Part shown: one piece after another, positions 54,231 through 64,000 of the stretch
How the letters are laid out: each line of letters opens with the position of its first letter
Numbering within the stretch: position 1 is the first letter of the stretch
From: Allolobophora icterica
Taxonomy: Eukaryota; Annelida; Clitellata; Crassiclitellata; Lumbricidae
Length of the DNA: 64,000 nucleotides
Reading direction: 5' to 3'
NCBI GenBank assembly: GCA_963556255.1
Contig: OY744612.1
Coordinates: 22,610,232-22,674,231, forward strand
The notes under the pieces: model-generated
What the model was told of the DNA's origin: nothing
The model's input: the letters and a program-made list of their open reading frames with translations, nothing else
Databases searched by the model: none
Made by a program: the position numbers and the translations under genes

Positions 54231-54774
54231 TTCTGGAACAAGAATGAAGCTTTTAATACTTTAAGGCCATACATGTTGCACGTATAGGGACTGTGGTAAT
54301 GTAATGTAAACCTCGAAAGTTTTTCACTGCCACACATGCACTACGCAGGGAGGCCAGCTTATCCAAGGCGCTATCTTAAATCACATCGATCCGCGAGTTC
54401 TAGGTTGGTTGGAGAGGGAGGTGTTACGTATGTTAGTTTGTAAATGTCAGGTTGTGGAATGGCATCCAGTCACTTTCCAGGGTCCATTCATCACAGTTTA
54501 GTTGGCATACAGGTGGTAAAAGTGGAGCATTCCGTATGTTCCATCTGGACGATGGCATTCTGAGCCACTTGGAGTAACTCTAGGCTTTCAGGTCTTTTTC
54601 CAGCAAGGCCTGGACTCTACTGACGATGCTATCCATCTTCACCCTGATTCCCCTCCCCCTACTGCTGCTCTGCTGCTTTGATGCCTCTGGTTAGGAATGA
54701 ACAATATTATGGTGAATAGTGGACACTAATGTCTAGCGTTTCTTTACTTAACTCTAGACACCAGTGTTTGGAAT

Positions 54775-55260
54775 TGAATTTGAATTAATTAATTTCTCGG
54801 ATTTATATAGCGCCGCTTCAAGGTATCTACTCAGGAGCGCTCCCGACCCAGCCCCGGCTAAAGAGGACAGTCTTGAGGTTGCAGTAAAGCATATCAAAGA
54901 GAACCCTAGGCGACAGACGCAGAGCCAGAGGAAGCACATTCCAGACTGAAGAGCCAGCAACAGAAAAAGCACGATGCTGCCTGATAGAGGTTCGGGCGTA
55001 GGGGACAAGAAGCTCACCCTGCAGTGCACAGAGGAGCGGAGAGAGCGGCGACCCGTACGCAGAGACCGAGCCCAAAAGACAACGCACACGAGGGCAGAGA
55101 CCCTGAAAATAGTTCTCTGCGGGAGGGGGAGCCAGTCGAGGAACATGGCCAAAACCTTGGGATGCATCCAACCGGGCGGGCCGCGGAATGAAGAACCCGC
55201 TTCAGACACCCTATCCGCCCCGCTGGGAGACCAATTGCAGTTGCTTTATTGATTATCAAC
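54775..55260 (-). mobile_element. L2/CR1-type LINE 3' end
   Basis: On the - strand: IRQHRAFSVAGSSVWNVLPL and LYCNLKTVLFSRG, with upstream IFRVSALVC in another frame. The 3' end GGCGCTATATAAATC leads to an AATTAATT tail. Frameshifted and dead. Confidence 0.75.
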
Positions 55261-55659
55261 AATTTACTGCTATAGAACACGCACAGACAATCATGTTGAA
55301 ATCAATCAATGGAGGTCTATAAAGCAGGTACCATATGCGTTCTCTATATAACTGTACAACACTGTGTATTGATGTACACATGTGTGTTTGTATTATACAA
55401 CTCGATACATAGTTGCATGTTGGCATGGGCTTATTTACGGGAGGAGGGCGGGTTTACGGGTTCAAACACCCCCAAATAAATTGCAAAATACAAAAACACA
55501 ACTTTTCAAAACTGACCCCGTATTCTTGGACCATGTCCAATGGAACCCCCGAAATTGGAAACCCCCCGAAATTGTTTCCATGCTATGCTTCTCATGTTGA
55601 TAACAGCAGAATACATGTAGTGTAAAGCGTATCATAATTATATGTTACTCTGTGCCTTG

Positions 55660-57273
55660 AAGAGATGGACGGAATACTGCAGCGAACTGTACCAAGCAAT
55701 GGAGAACAGCGACGATGTCATCAAGGATCTTGAGGGGATAGCCCCCCCAGCGAAGGAAGATGAGGAAGACGATATCCTCATGGCAGAGGTGGAAGCAGCC
55801 ATAAACAAGTTAAAAAACAACAAGGCGCCAGGAACAGACCACATCACGGGAGAAGCTATTAGGGCTGGAGGTGAGGCACTAACCAAGAAACTCCATGCCA
55901 TTTGCAACCAGGCTTGGAGAGAGGGAAGAATCCCTGAGGAATGGACGCGCTCGATCATAGTGGCCATCCCAAAGAAAGGAGACCTATCAAAATGCAGCAA
56001 CTACAGAACATTAGCGCTGATGAACCATATGAGCAAGGTACTGATGACCATCTTACTAGAACGGCTGAAGCCGCAGGTAGAGGAACATCTGGCCGAAGAG
56101 CAGGCAGGTTTCAGAAAAGACCGCAACACAGTACAACAGATACTAATTCTGAGGCTCATAGCAGAAAAAGCGAAAAGAAAGGGGAAAGTAGTGCACAACT
56201 GCTTTATCGATTTTCAAAAGGCGTTCGACTCGGTGAGACACGATGTTCTACAAGCAGTGCTCAAGTCATTCGGAGTGGGGAGGAGACTGACGCAAATGAT
56301 CAAACATGCGTGCAGCGAGGCGAAATCAGCGGTCAGAGTGGACAAGGATATCGGTGAATGGTTCAACATCACAGTAGGCGCAAAACAAGGCGACCCCATG
56401 TCTCCGACAGCATTCATCACATACTTAGAAAGAGTGATGGAAAAAATCAAAAAAAAAACCGGAATCTCAATACATGGGACATTGGTAAACAACTTGATAT
56501 TCGCAGATGACATAGACCTGATAGAAGAAAACACCCAAAACATACAGGAAAACGTGAAGACACTACACAAGGAAGGGGAGGCGGTAGGGCTGAGAATTAA
56601 TAACAGCAAAACAAAGACAATGACATTTGGGAGTAGGGATAACACGACAGTGGTGGAGGTGAATGGAGAGACACTAGAGAACGTGGAAGAATTTGTCTAC
56701 CTGGGAAGCCTGCTGACGTGGAACAACGACTGTGGGAAGGAGATAGGAAGAAGAATTGCGAAGGCAGCAGGAGCAATGGCGGGATTTGGGAGTATCTGGA
56801 GAAGTCGCGAGATCACTATCCAAACCAAAATAGAAATAATCAAAACATGCGTATTCAGCATATTGTTATACGCATGCGAGACATGGACTCTGCGAAAGCG
56901 CGACACAAACAAACTACTGGCATTCGAAATGAGATGCTACAGAAGGATATTACACATCAGGTGGCAACAAAAGATAACAAACAAAGAGGTACGCTTAAGA
57001 GTTGGAAACACCAAAAACATCAAGCAACTGATAATGAAAAGAAAGCTCAACTTCTTTGGACATGTGTGCAGAATGGACAACAACAGACTGATCAAGCAAA
57101 CCATGTTTGGGTTAATTGACGGTACGGGGATCAGAGGGAGGCCAAGCAGAGAATGGTTGGACGATGTTAAAGATTGGTGCGAAATGGATATACACAGGCT
57201 GAGCCTGATAGCACAGGAACGATACGTATGGAGGCAAATGGTGAAGCATGCGATTGACACCAACGGGCGCTGA
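55660..57273 (+). CDS. non-LTR retrotransposon reverse transcriptase, partial but uninterrupted
   Basis: An unbroken frame to TGA at 57271 (the Met at 55642 lies in the flank). Reverse transcriptase blocks in order, counted from that Met: NKAPGTDHITGEAI (60-73), AIPKKGDLSKCSNYR (108-122), EEQAGFRKDRNT (152-163), CFIDFQKAFDSV with catalytic Asp (187-198), GAKQGDPMSP (246-255), NNLIFADDID with the Asp pair (283-292), FVYLGSLL (351-358). The C-terminal part, LLYACETWTLRKRDTNKL, FFGHVCRMDNNRL and GRPSREWLDDVKDWC, is typical of LINE proteins that end in an RTE- or I-like tail. Clade not settled. Not a host gene. Confidence 0.9.
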   Translation, partial: KRWTEYCSELYQAMENSDDVIKDLEGIAPPAKEDEEDDILMAEVEAAINKLKNNKAPGTDHITGEAIRAGGEALTKKLHAICNQAWREGRIPEEWTRSIIVAIPKKGDLSKCSNYRTLALMNHMSKVLMTILLERLKPQVEEHLAEEQAGFRKDRNTVQQILILRLIAEKAKRKGKVVHNCFIDFQKAFDSVRHDVLQAVLKSFGVGRRLTQMIKHACSEAKSAVRVDKDIGEWFNITVGAKQGDPMSPTAFITYLERVMEKIKKKTGISIHGTLVNNLIFADDIDLIEENTQNIQENVKTLHKEGEAVGLRINNSKTKTMTFGSRDNTTVVEVNGETLENVEEFVYLGSLLTWNNDCGKEIGRRIAKAAGAMAGFGSIWRSREITIQTKIEIIKTCVFSILLYACETWTLRKRDTNKLLAFEMRCYRRILHIRWQQKITNKEVRLRVGNTKNIKQLIMKRKLNFFGHVCRMDNNRLIKQTMFGLIDGTGIRGRPSREWLDDVKDWCEMDIHRLSLIAQERYVWRQMVKHAIDTNGR

Positions 57274-57301
57274 GCCCATGGACTGATGATGATGATGATG
57301 A
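55660..57301 (+). mobile_element. 5'-truncated LINE with open reverse transcriptase frame and target duplication
   Basis: Flanked by an exact 9-bp duplication TGTGCCTTG (55651-55659 and 57302-57310). The 3' UTR is very short and ends in TGATGATGATGATGATGATGA. The element begins inside the coding frame, as expected when target-primed reverse transcription stops early. The endonuclease part is missing, so it cannot move on its own. Confidence 0.93.
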
Positions 57302-57864
57302 TGTGCCTTGTATACAGATCTTTGGATATAATTCTTATATTTATCTAGATTTTACTTCATAAACTATACACTTGAAAAAGAACTCGCAGAAATTTATGCA
57401 GCTGTACCCTACTGCCAGACATTTTATCCAGTTGGTTTTTAAAAGGTCACATATTACACGTGCTGTGTTCTGTTTCCAAGCAGATGATGTATTTGAGTAC
57501 CGAGGCCAGACATGAATAAAACAAGAGATAAAGGTTTAAAAAGGAAACACACCTGTCTACACTCATCCGTGAAACTGTTCAGAGCGGTGGGTCCGAGAGA
57601 TCGGAAGATAGGTTGACTGAGGCGAAAACACAATCACAGCAACCGAACAGAGAGACACGACCAACAGCCTGTTTTAGTGGCTGGCTGTGGGCCACGGCCA
57701 ATTGCTTTTATTTAGCAGACAGCCGATGTCTTGCTACGGCATTTTAGTGTCTGCAGCTGTTCTCGGATAATAGTTTTCGAATGAAGGAGGTGCTGCGCCT
57801 GTCAGCGAATGCGGTTAGTGGCTCTATCAACAGCTCTGCTTGGATAATCAGGGCTTTATCGGAG

Positions 57865-58510
57865 GAGGAGGAGGAGGAGGAGGAGGAGGAGGAGGAGGAG
57901 GAGGAGGAGGAGGAGGGGAGGAGGAGGAGGAGGAGGAGGAGGAAGAAGAAGAAGAAGAAGAAGAAGAAGAAGAATAGGAGGAAGAGGAGGAGGAGGAGGA
58001 ATAGGAAGAAGAGGAGAAGGAGGAGGAAGTGGAGAGGGACTGAAGAGGAGGACTAGAGGGAGGAGGACAGGAGGATGAGGACGAGGAGTAAAAGGAAGAG
58101 AAGGATTAGGAGTAAGAGGAGGACAGGAGTACTAGTATGAGGAAGAGGAGGAGCGGAAAGAGGAATTGAAGGAAATTGAAGGATCTGGAGAAGCTGGAAT
58201 AGTAAGAGGAGGACATGGAAGAGGAATATGGAGGAGCAGGAGGAAGAATAAGATGAGGAGCAGTAGGAGGAGAAGGGTAGGAGGAAGAGGAGTAGGATTA
58301 AGAGGGAAAGAACTAGGAGGAAGATGGGAGGCAAAGGAGAACTATATGAGGAGGAAGATGGAGGAGCAGTAATGGGAAGATGAGGATGACTTGAGGAGCA
58401 GGGTCCTGCAATAAGGAATAAGAGGAAACTAGGAGGAAGATGACAACTAAGAGAAGGCATTGGAGGGAGGACTAGGAGGAGAAGGATGAGAAGGAGGAGA
58501 AATAGGAAGA
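57865..58510 (+). repeat. 650-bp purine-rich (GGA/AGG/AAG) tract
   Basis: Starts with pure GAG/GGA triplets and decays into mixed AGGAGGAAGAG. Frames are Glu/Arg/Lys low complexity. Confidence 0.9.
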
Positions 58511-59039
58511 GGAGGACTAAGTGTTGCCTAAATCAGTTGCGTGCTTTACTGTTGTTATCGTTATATATTGCTGTTTGGTTTTGGATTCTGGGTGATAAAC
58601 AGCAAGTGAAGCAGAGCTGTGCCGTTGTTTCCATAGTATGCAGTGTAACCTGTTTCCGTGGCTGGCAACCTAATTAGCAACTACAGAAAAAGACTCGGCA
58701 CTCCGCTTTAGCTCGGTCAGCTTCATGATCCAGATCAGCCGTTCAGTAATTGGCAGGCATGGCCGACCTGACCCCAAATTTTGACCCAACCCATAAATTG
58801 CCAGTTGAACTTTGCTACTGCATGGTGGGTTGAATACAGATGTATACTCCGGTAGGTAGGCCTACGTACTTATATATTTGCATAATATTGTAAATACATC
58901 TTAATATCTTAACATATTATTTATGAATGAAAAAGGAACGTACGCATGTACCGGTACATGTTAAGTGTCTTCATGCAGTGTGCAGACACACATGGTATAA
59001 TTAGATATCGGTATATTTGCATTCTTCTTGAGAAATTCG

Positions 59040-59460
59040 CCTTTTTCTCAAGAGGGGTTGGATAGTTTATTGGGGAGGAGGGGATAGTGTTGCTTATCGT
59101 TTGGCGCCAAAAAGCTCGCTCGTTATCAGACTTTCCAGAGTTTTTCAGGCATGCCTGTATTTCAAGGCTGTCCCCCTGCGTCTTGTGACAATTTCAAGGT
59201 AAACAACCTATGACCCCTCTTCAAAAGTAGACTGGCTCAATGACTATGCATACACAAGTAGCGAATTACTTCTGTATAATTTTATACCCTCAACAGTGAT
59301 AATGCTTAGCATTGAGCGGCGCGATGACCTTTGGTGTGACCTTGCATTTCAAGGTTGGGCTGAACCTAAGACCCCGGGTATAAAGGCGCCTTTATACCCT
59401 GGGTCCTCGGCTGGACTCTGACATCTATCTTGGGGTCGGGGTGGGGTTAATTAAATCCAG
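59040..59460. promoter_or_regulatory. candidate regulatory island with palindromic motifs
   Basis: Contains TTTGGCGCCAAA (59100-59111, a perfect two-way E2F-type site), paired TGACCT motifs (about 59325-59345) and a 24-base perfect palindrome at 59376-59399 with TATAAAGG on both strands. No exon is visible beside it. It may be an enhancer, an alternative promoter or chance. Confidence 0.3.
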
Positions 59461-59589
59461 GCATATATTTTCAGTTGCATGATGTAACACACTAAACAAA
59501 GCTTACGCTCCTCGCTCCTCTTTCCGCCGGCTAATCCTGCAAACAGAGGATTTAACTTGTCTGCCAACAAACGAATTGATCTTTATTTG

Positions 59590-60330
59590 AAGAAGGAGAT
59601 TTAGGTTTTTAGAGTGTTAAATAAATAATCCGACAGGTAAAGAAGCATTTTGCAATCCAAAACACAGAGTGAGACATTGTGAACATACATTAATTTTATG
59701 CCCATATAGAGATGACCTATATGCCTTTGGTAAATTTTTCAAAGGTGCATATAATGATCAGATAGACAGATCGAGAGATAGATAAATAGATAGATTGATA
59801 GCTAGATACATGCTTGCTTGCATACGTACATTAATTTTATGCCCAAATAGAGCCATGCATCATACATACATACATATACATTATACATACATAAATTCAC
59901 ACATATATACATACATAGAGTCCACATGCATACACAGACACATATTATACAGGCTTGGCACAAGCTGATGAGGACAGGTGTTTTTTTATGTTGTCTCAGA
60001 CGGAATTCAGTGATTTATTCTGAGAACCACTTTGTAAAGTCAACACAGAACTTGAAGTTGATGTTGACTGTGGGATGAGGGCTCAAGTATAGACCCCTGC
60101 TCGGTTGTACAGAGGTCAACTTAGGGGTCTGTATCGGTTAACAGACCTTGCGTGTGCTGTGGCACGTGTGCTTCTGTATGTTTTAGTATTTGTGTACGTG
60201 TTAGTATATGTGTTAGTTTGTATGTATGGGTTTGTGTAGGCCTATGTGTCAGTCTGTGTATGTGTGGATTAGTTCTGTGGCAGATTGCTAATGCAGTTGC
60301 CTTTCATAACGGCATTTGGCTTTAAAACTG
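59590..60330. other. no gene recognised
   Basis: A ~30-base segment ACATTAATTTTATGCCCATA occurs twice (59690 and 59828). TACATACA and TGTGTATG simple repeats fill much of the rest. Confidence 0.45.
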
Positions 60331-60344
60331 GGATAATATTCATT

Positions 60345-60670
60345 CATTCTGAGAATTTATATAATGCCCCTTCATGAATCAAGATACCTACTCAGAAGCG
60401 CTCCCGGTCCAACCACGGCTAAAAAAGAGACTTGAGTGATTTATGAAACGCAGGCAAATTGTTCAGAGGTAGTAGGCGCAGTTCCAGCGGGAGCCCATTC
60501 CAAGTGGAGGGACCCACAACTGAGAAAGCCCAACGCTGCCTCTAGTAGAAGAACGAGCACGTGGAACCAAGAGCCCCCGCGCCCCCCTACCTCACCCCCC
60601 CCCCCCGGTGGAGGAGCGAAGTGCCCAACGCGCTACGACGTGGGACACCGGGCGGCAAAGGTCGCGTAGG
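60345..60670 (-). mobile_element. L2/CR1-type LINE 3' end
   Basis: On the - strand the 3' end runs into ATTATATAAATTCTCAGAAT. Remnants of LGLSQLWVPPLGMG-like and LVPRARSS-like coding sequence appear in broken frames, akin to 54775-55260. Confidence 0.55.
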
Positions 60671-60796
60671 TAATAATTAATGTTCATGTAAAATATACAA
60701 TATTGATAATTTTTTCAAGCTGCGTGACAGCCAACGTAGGCTTATAGGCCTTTCTCTTACCGTGATGAAAGTGTACTATATATATATTGTGTGTTT

Positions 60797-60894
60797 GTGT
60801 ATGTATGTGTATGTATGTATGTATGTATGTATGTATGTATGTATGTATGTATGTATGTATGTATGTATGTATGTATGTATGTATGTATGTATGT
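60797..60894 (+). repeat. (GTAT)n microsatellite
   Basis: About 24 GTAT units, nearly perfect. Confidence 0.95.
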
Positions 60895-60899
60895 ACTTT

Positions 60900-61835
60900 C
60901 ATTGAACGAAAAGGGATTGCGAGACAAGATTGCAAAAAACGATGGAATGATGGCTTCTGCAATCTGCAGCATTCTAGTCAGATCCACAATGCGAACATTT
61001 TTGTCACATGCATTCTCGTTCTATTGTCTGAGGCATTACATTGTCTGAAACTTTGTAAGACTTTGTAGGAGTGCAGTGGACGAGTTGGTTACGAAATTTT
61101 ATTAAGCCATTGTTACTCATTGGGTTGCATTGTTGTTGTCTGTTTTTGCCTGTGGTTAGCCCAGGATTACTTAAAGATACAGGTACGCAATCATTACCGG
61201 AGCTTACCTTGCTTTTGTTAAGCAGTTGTTAGATGATGATGATAACATTTGCTACTTAAAAAGTGCACCTGAAGGAGCAGTTATGCCATAAATCTTAAAA
61301 TTTTGGAGTCTATCGTTTTAGAGTCTGTGCGTTTTCAAGTGAGACTTTAACTGGTTTTACGAGCCTCAAGTGACTCACTGACTGTTGTGCCCAACCCCAA
61401 TCAGGCCAGGTTGAACTTTGAATTAGATACCATAAATGTGTTTTCACTGGGTAATCATCGGCCAGTGACCTCTTAATGTCGCAATGGAAGGCAGTTGTGG
61501 GATAGGCCATGGACCCCTATATATTAAACTTACAATAAAGGAGTTCATGGTAAGACTATGCAAGGCATTTCAGTTTAAGGTGAATCAGCAGACATGAGTT
61601 GGGGTAATGCAGTAGGCATCCTGTATAGGTCAGTCAGTAGGAACTTGATGGGCACGAACCCTATATGCAAGAGGAAGAAGTAGGATTCAGAAGGTGAATT
61701 AGTAGGCATAGGTGGTAAGTAAGTTGTGAATGCTGGTGGAACAAAGTCATTAGGAGACAGTAACTGGAGATGAATCAGTATGCAGTTATAAAGTCATATC
61801 ACTCACTTACAATACACTCCAATCTTCCCAGCCCT
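60900..61835. other. no gene recognised
   Basis: Unique-looking sequence without convincing frames or splice-bounded exons. Confidence 0.45.
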
Positions 61836-62340
61836 CTTATCTCCGACAGCTGTTCACGGTCCAACCACTCCGCTCAACCCGCTCCTCTTCTGCCCTAACA
61901 CTGCTCCGCCTTTCCGTCACCTCATCACTCAAATTTGCCAATCGCTCCATAGCCATAGCTGTCCCACCCCTCTGGAACAAACTCCCACCAGTACTGCGAG
62001 AAATTTCAGATCCATCCTACGAACTCACCAAAACTTCACTACTTGCTATATATCCACAGATCTTTCACTCAAAACTGAAAACACTGCTCTTTCACAAATC
62101 CTATCCCGATTCCTCCGCCTCTGTCTACCCCCTTCGCCGTCTAAACCCTAAACACCACCCACCTTAGCCGTCTTACTGTCTTCCTGACTGACTCCTTTGG
62201 ATCTTGACCTGGAACCGATTTAACCCCCCCCCGCCTAACGATTTTGATTTGTCTAAGCGCCTGTGAATAAGCTGGTTCCCGCGACTTCGCTTCTTTGGGC
62301 GCTGTAGAAATTCGGAGATTACTATTACGATTACGATTAA
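61836..62340 (+). mobile_element. CR1/L2-type LINE 3' end, best copy of its family
   Basis: An open frame reads YLRQLFTVQPLRSTRSSS, FANRSIAIAVPPLWNKLPPV and [15 protein letters not shown], ending KHHPP-stop at 62165-62167. The 3' UTR has AAGCGCCTGTGAATAAGCTG and GGCGCTGTAGAAATTCGGAG and ends ATTACGATTACGATTA. Other copies: 33720, 36139 and 42610. Confidence 0.85.
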
Positions 62341-63074
62341 TAGGATGCGAGTAAGTAGATGGTTCCCAGTTGCGGTACATTGTGTAAACGCGTGTCTCTC
62401 TACATGTTTGATTTGCTGCCGACATGCCTTGCAATGTAGCCTTGCAGGGTCCACATTGCTGAGATGCCTTGCAGGTGAAATGTTGAGAATGGGGTGTAGC
62501 CTTTTGTAATTGGTCGGCATTGCTTTGTCGAGTCTTATTCTTCAGACGACGTTGATGGGCAACAAACAACGTTGAAAGGTAACTGCCACACGATAGGGTC
62601 ATATAAATTATGCTCTGTTGAGAGGGATGGATTTCTCAGTGGGTCCTATAGGCTGCATGGCTGGGCACGAGCCAACCAGCGGTATGTCAGTCACTCAATG
62701 CTGGGCGGTGATCCTACTGGGACAGAGGGACTTGTCCCCCAATGATTAGGTTGAGGAGATACAACTGATTGGTATTGATGCTTGAAATAATGCATCACCA
62801 AGTACTTCCATTGATTAAGTTAACATAACTTTCTGCACAGTCTATATTTTCGTGCCAGGGCAGATGGGAGAGGACCAGGAACTCACCCTCGTATTCCAAG
62901 AGTAAGAAAAATTAGTCGCTAACAGTTCATACCCATAGCTATCTCACAGGGTTAGCAGAAGAAACTGCACTTCTCCCATGCTGCATAGTTAGTTGGCTCA
63001 GTAAAAGAAACTGCGGCATAACGTTTAACAGCATAACTTCTAAAAAGGAAAGGCACGTGTTACCCCCTCCAAAG

Positions 63075-63215
63075 TGATGACGATATGCTTATACCCATTC
63101 GATATGCGTAAGCCCATTCGATATGCATATACCCATTCGATATGCATATACCCATTCGATATGCCTAAGCCCATTCGACATGCATGTCCCCATTCAATAT
63201 GCATATGCCCATTTG
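63075..63215 (+). repeat. CCCATTCGATATGCATATAC minisatellite
   Basis: About seven 20-base units with small changes. Confidence 0.9.
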
Positions 63216-63454
63216 TTCAATGCTTCTCTTTGTATGTACGGTGACCGCATACATCAAAAGCATTGGGCTGAAATGGTGATGCCTTAGTATTATTAATGAT
63301 AACTTAGAATTACTGCGTCAAAAGCATTGGGCTGAAAAGCTTTTCATAAATTTACAACGAATGGTCACAGGTGACAGAGAATAAGTCATTTTTATCATAG
63401 CAGCCGTCTCTTCTTCTTTGCTATTCGCTGACCTAGTTTCCCTCACCCACGCTC

Positions 63455-63635
63455 TGTATGGGTGTCTGTCTGTCTGTGTGTCTGTCTGTATATGTCTGTG
63501 TGTTTGGTTGAGTTTGTCTGTATGTCTTTTCTGTCTATGGATAGGTAGAGACATGCATCTGTCTGTCTGTCTGTCTCTGTCTGTCTGTGGGTGTGTGTCT
63601 GCCTGTCTGTCTTTCTGTCTGTGTGGCTGTCTGTC
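63455..63635 (+). repeat. (TCTG)n-rich tract
   Basis: TGTCTGTC/TCTGTGTG units. Cys/Val/Ser frames are artefacts. Confidence 0.85.
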
Positions 63636-63699
63636 ACAAATGAAAGCGTCAGTCTGATGTCTGTCATTTCTGCCTTGCAGTGCACCACCACCACCACCG

Positions 63700-63845
63700 C
63701 CACCTTAATAATAATAATTATCAACAGCATCATAGTCATCATCATCATCATTTTCATCATCATCATCTTCACCGTCGTCGTCGGTTAAACAAACACAGCA
63801 GTCATCATCAAAGTCGAAATCCTCGTCATCGTCATCATCATTTAT
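63700..63845 (+). repeat. (CAT)n/(ATA)n interrupted microsatellite
   Basis: ATAATAATA then CATCATCAT and CGTCGTCG triplets. Confidence 0.85.
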
Positions 63846-63879
63846 GTGGTCATCGTAATTGCGTGTTCATGTGTACAGA

Positions 63880-63966
63880 GGAGGGAGGGAGGGAGGGAGG
63901 GAGGGAGGGAGGGAGGGAGGGAGGGAAGGAGGGAGGGAGGGAGGGAGGGAGGGAGGGAGGGAGGGA
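63880..63966 (+). repeat. (GGGA)n microsatellite
   Basis: About 20 GGGA units with one interruption, at the window end. Confidence 0.95.
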
Positions 63967-64000
63967 GTCGAGTGATTTGATGAATAGCTCTCTGATTGGG

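Larger units (their letters stand above)
53350..54375. mobile_element. long-TIR foldback element flanked by TTAA
   Basis: Left arm 53350-53495 and right arm 54240-54375 are inverted copies (about 140 bases, e.g. TAGCGCCKTGGATAAGC, then GGCAGTGAAAAACTTT). TTAA flanks both outer ends (53346-53349 and 54376-54379), the target of piggyBac-type elements. The middle holds a SINE. No transposase frame. Confidence 0.75.

Noticed and set aside
57781..58056. Glu/Arg/Lys-rich frame
   Set aside because: Translation of a purine repeat.

Overview
This is nuclear genomic DNA from an animal, most likely an invertebrate. Genes are split into short exons by introns of about 0.3 to 3.4 kb. There are many SINEs, LINE 3' ends, hAT-type miniature transposons and long microsatellites. 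No feature fixes the phylum. Two real genes are visible, both on the + strand.

DOP1 (Dopey) runs from 10321 to 39365 and is the backbone of the window. I could trace 26 coding exons from the conserved N-terminus to the C-terminal stop. All splice phases agree, giving a 7,458-nt CDS (2,485 residues), which is the usual size for this family. DOP1 is a large cytosolic scaffold on Golgi and endosome membranes that works with MON2 in membrane trafficking. Two of its introns appear to be GC-AG. Exon 6 takes its splice acceptor from the last unit of a roughly 55-bp tandem repeat.

About 5.3 kb downstream, 44698-45019 is the first coding exon of a second gene. It starts MPFAK, carries a WAVE-homology-like helical region and ends at a clean splice donor. 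It resembles the N-terminus of the NHS (Nance-Horan)/WAVE family. The rest of the gene must lie in or beyond the 45020-64000 region, and I recognised no further exon there.

Region by region: 1-10300 is repeats (a decayed LINE on the - strand, SINEs, a hAT miniature element inside a SINE, a 927-bp hAT element with a broken BED-finger-like ORF, and a (GAT)n array at a LINE end). 10321-39365 is DOP1 with repeat-filled introns. 39366-44697 is the intergenic and promoter region with two unusual TIR elements. 45020-64000 is repeat-rich, probably first intron of the second gene. It holds a LINE insertion with an open reverse transcriptase frame and a perfect 9-bp target duplication, a three-level transposon nest, and a 600-bp GGT/GAT array.

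I see no operon, CRISPR, phage or bacterial content. I cannot confirm any new biological system. The best leads are the repeat-derived splice sites in DOP1, the paired TIR elements at 42669-43635, and a palindromic E2F/TATA-like island near 59100-59400.
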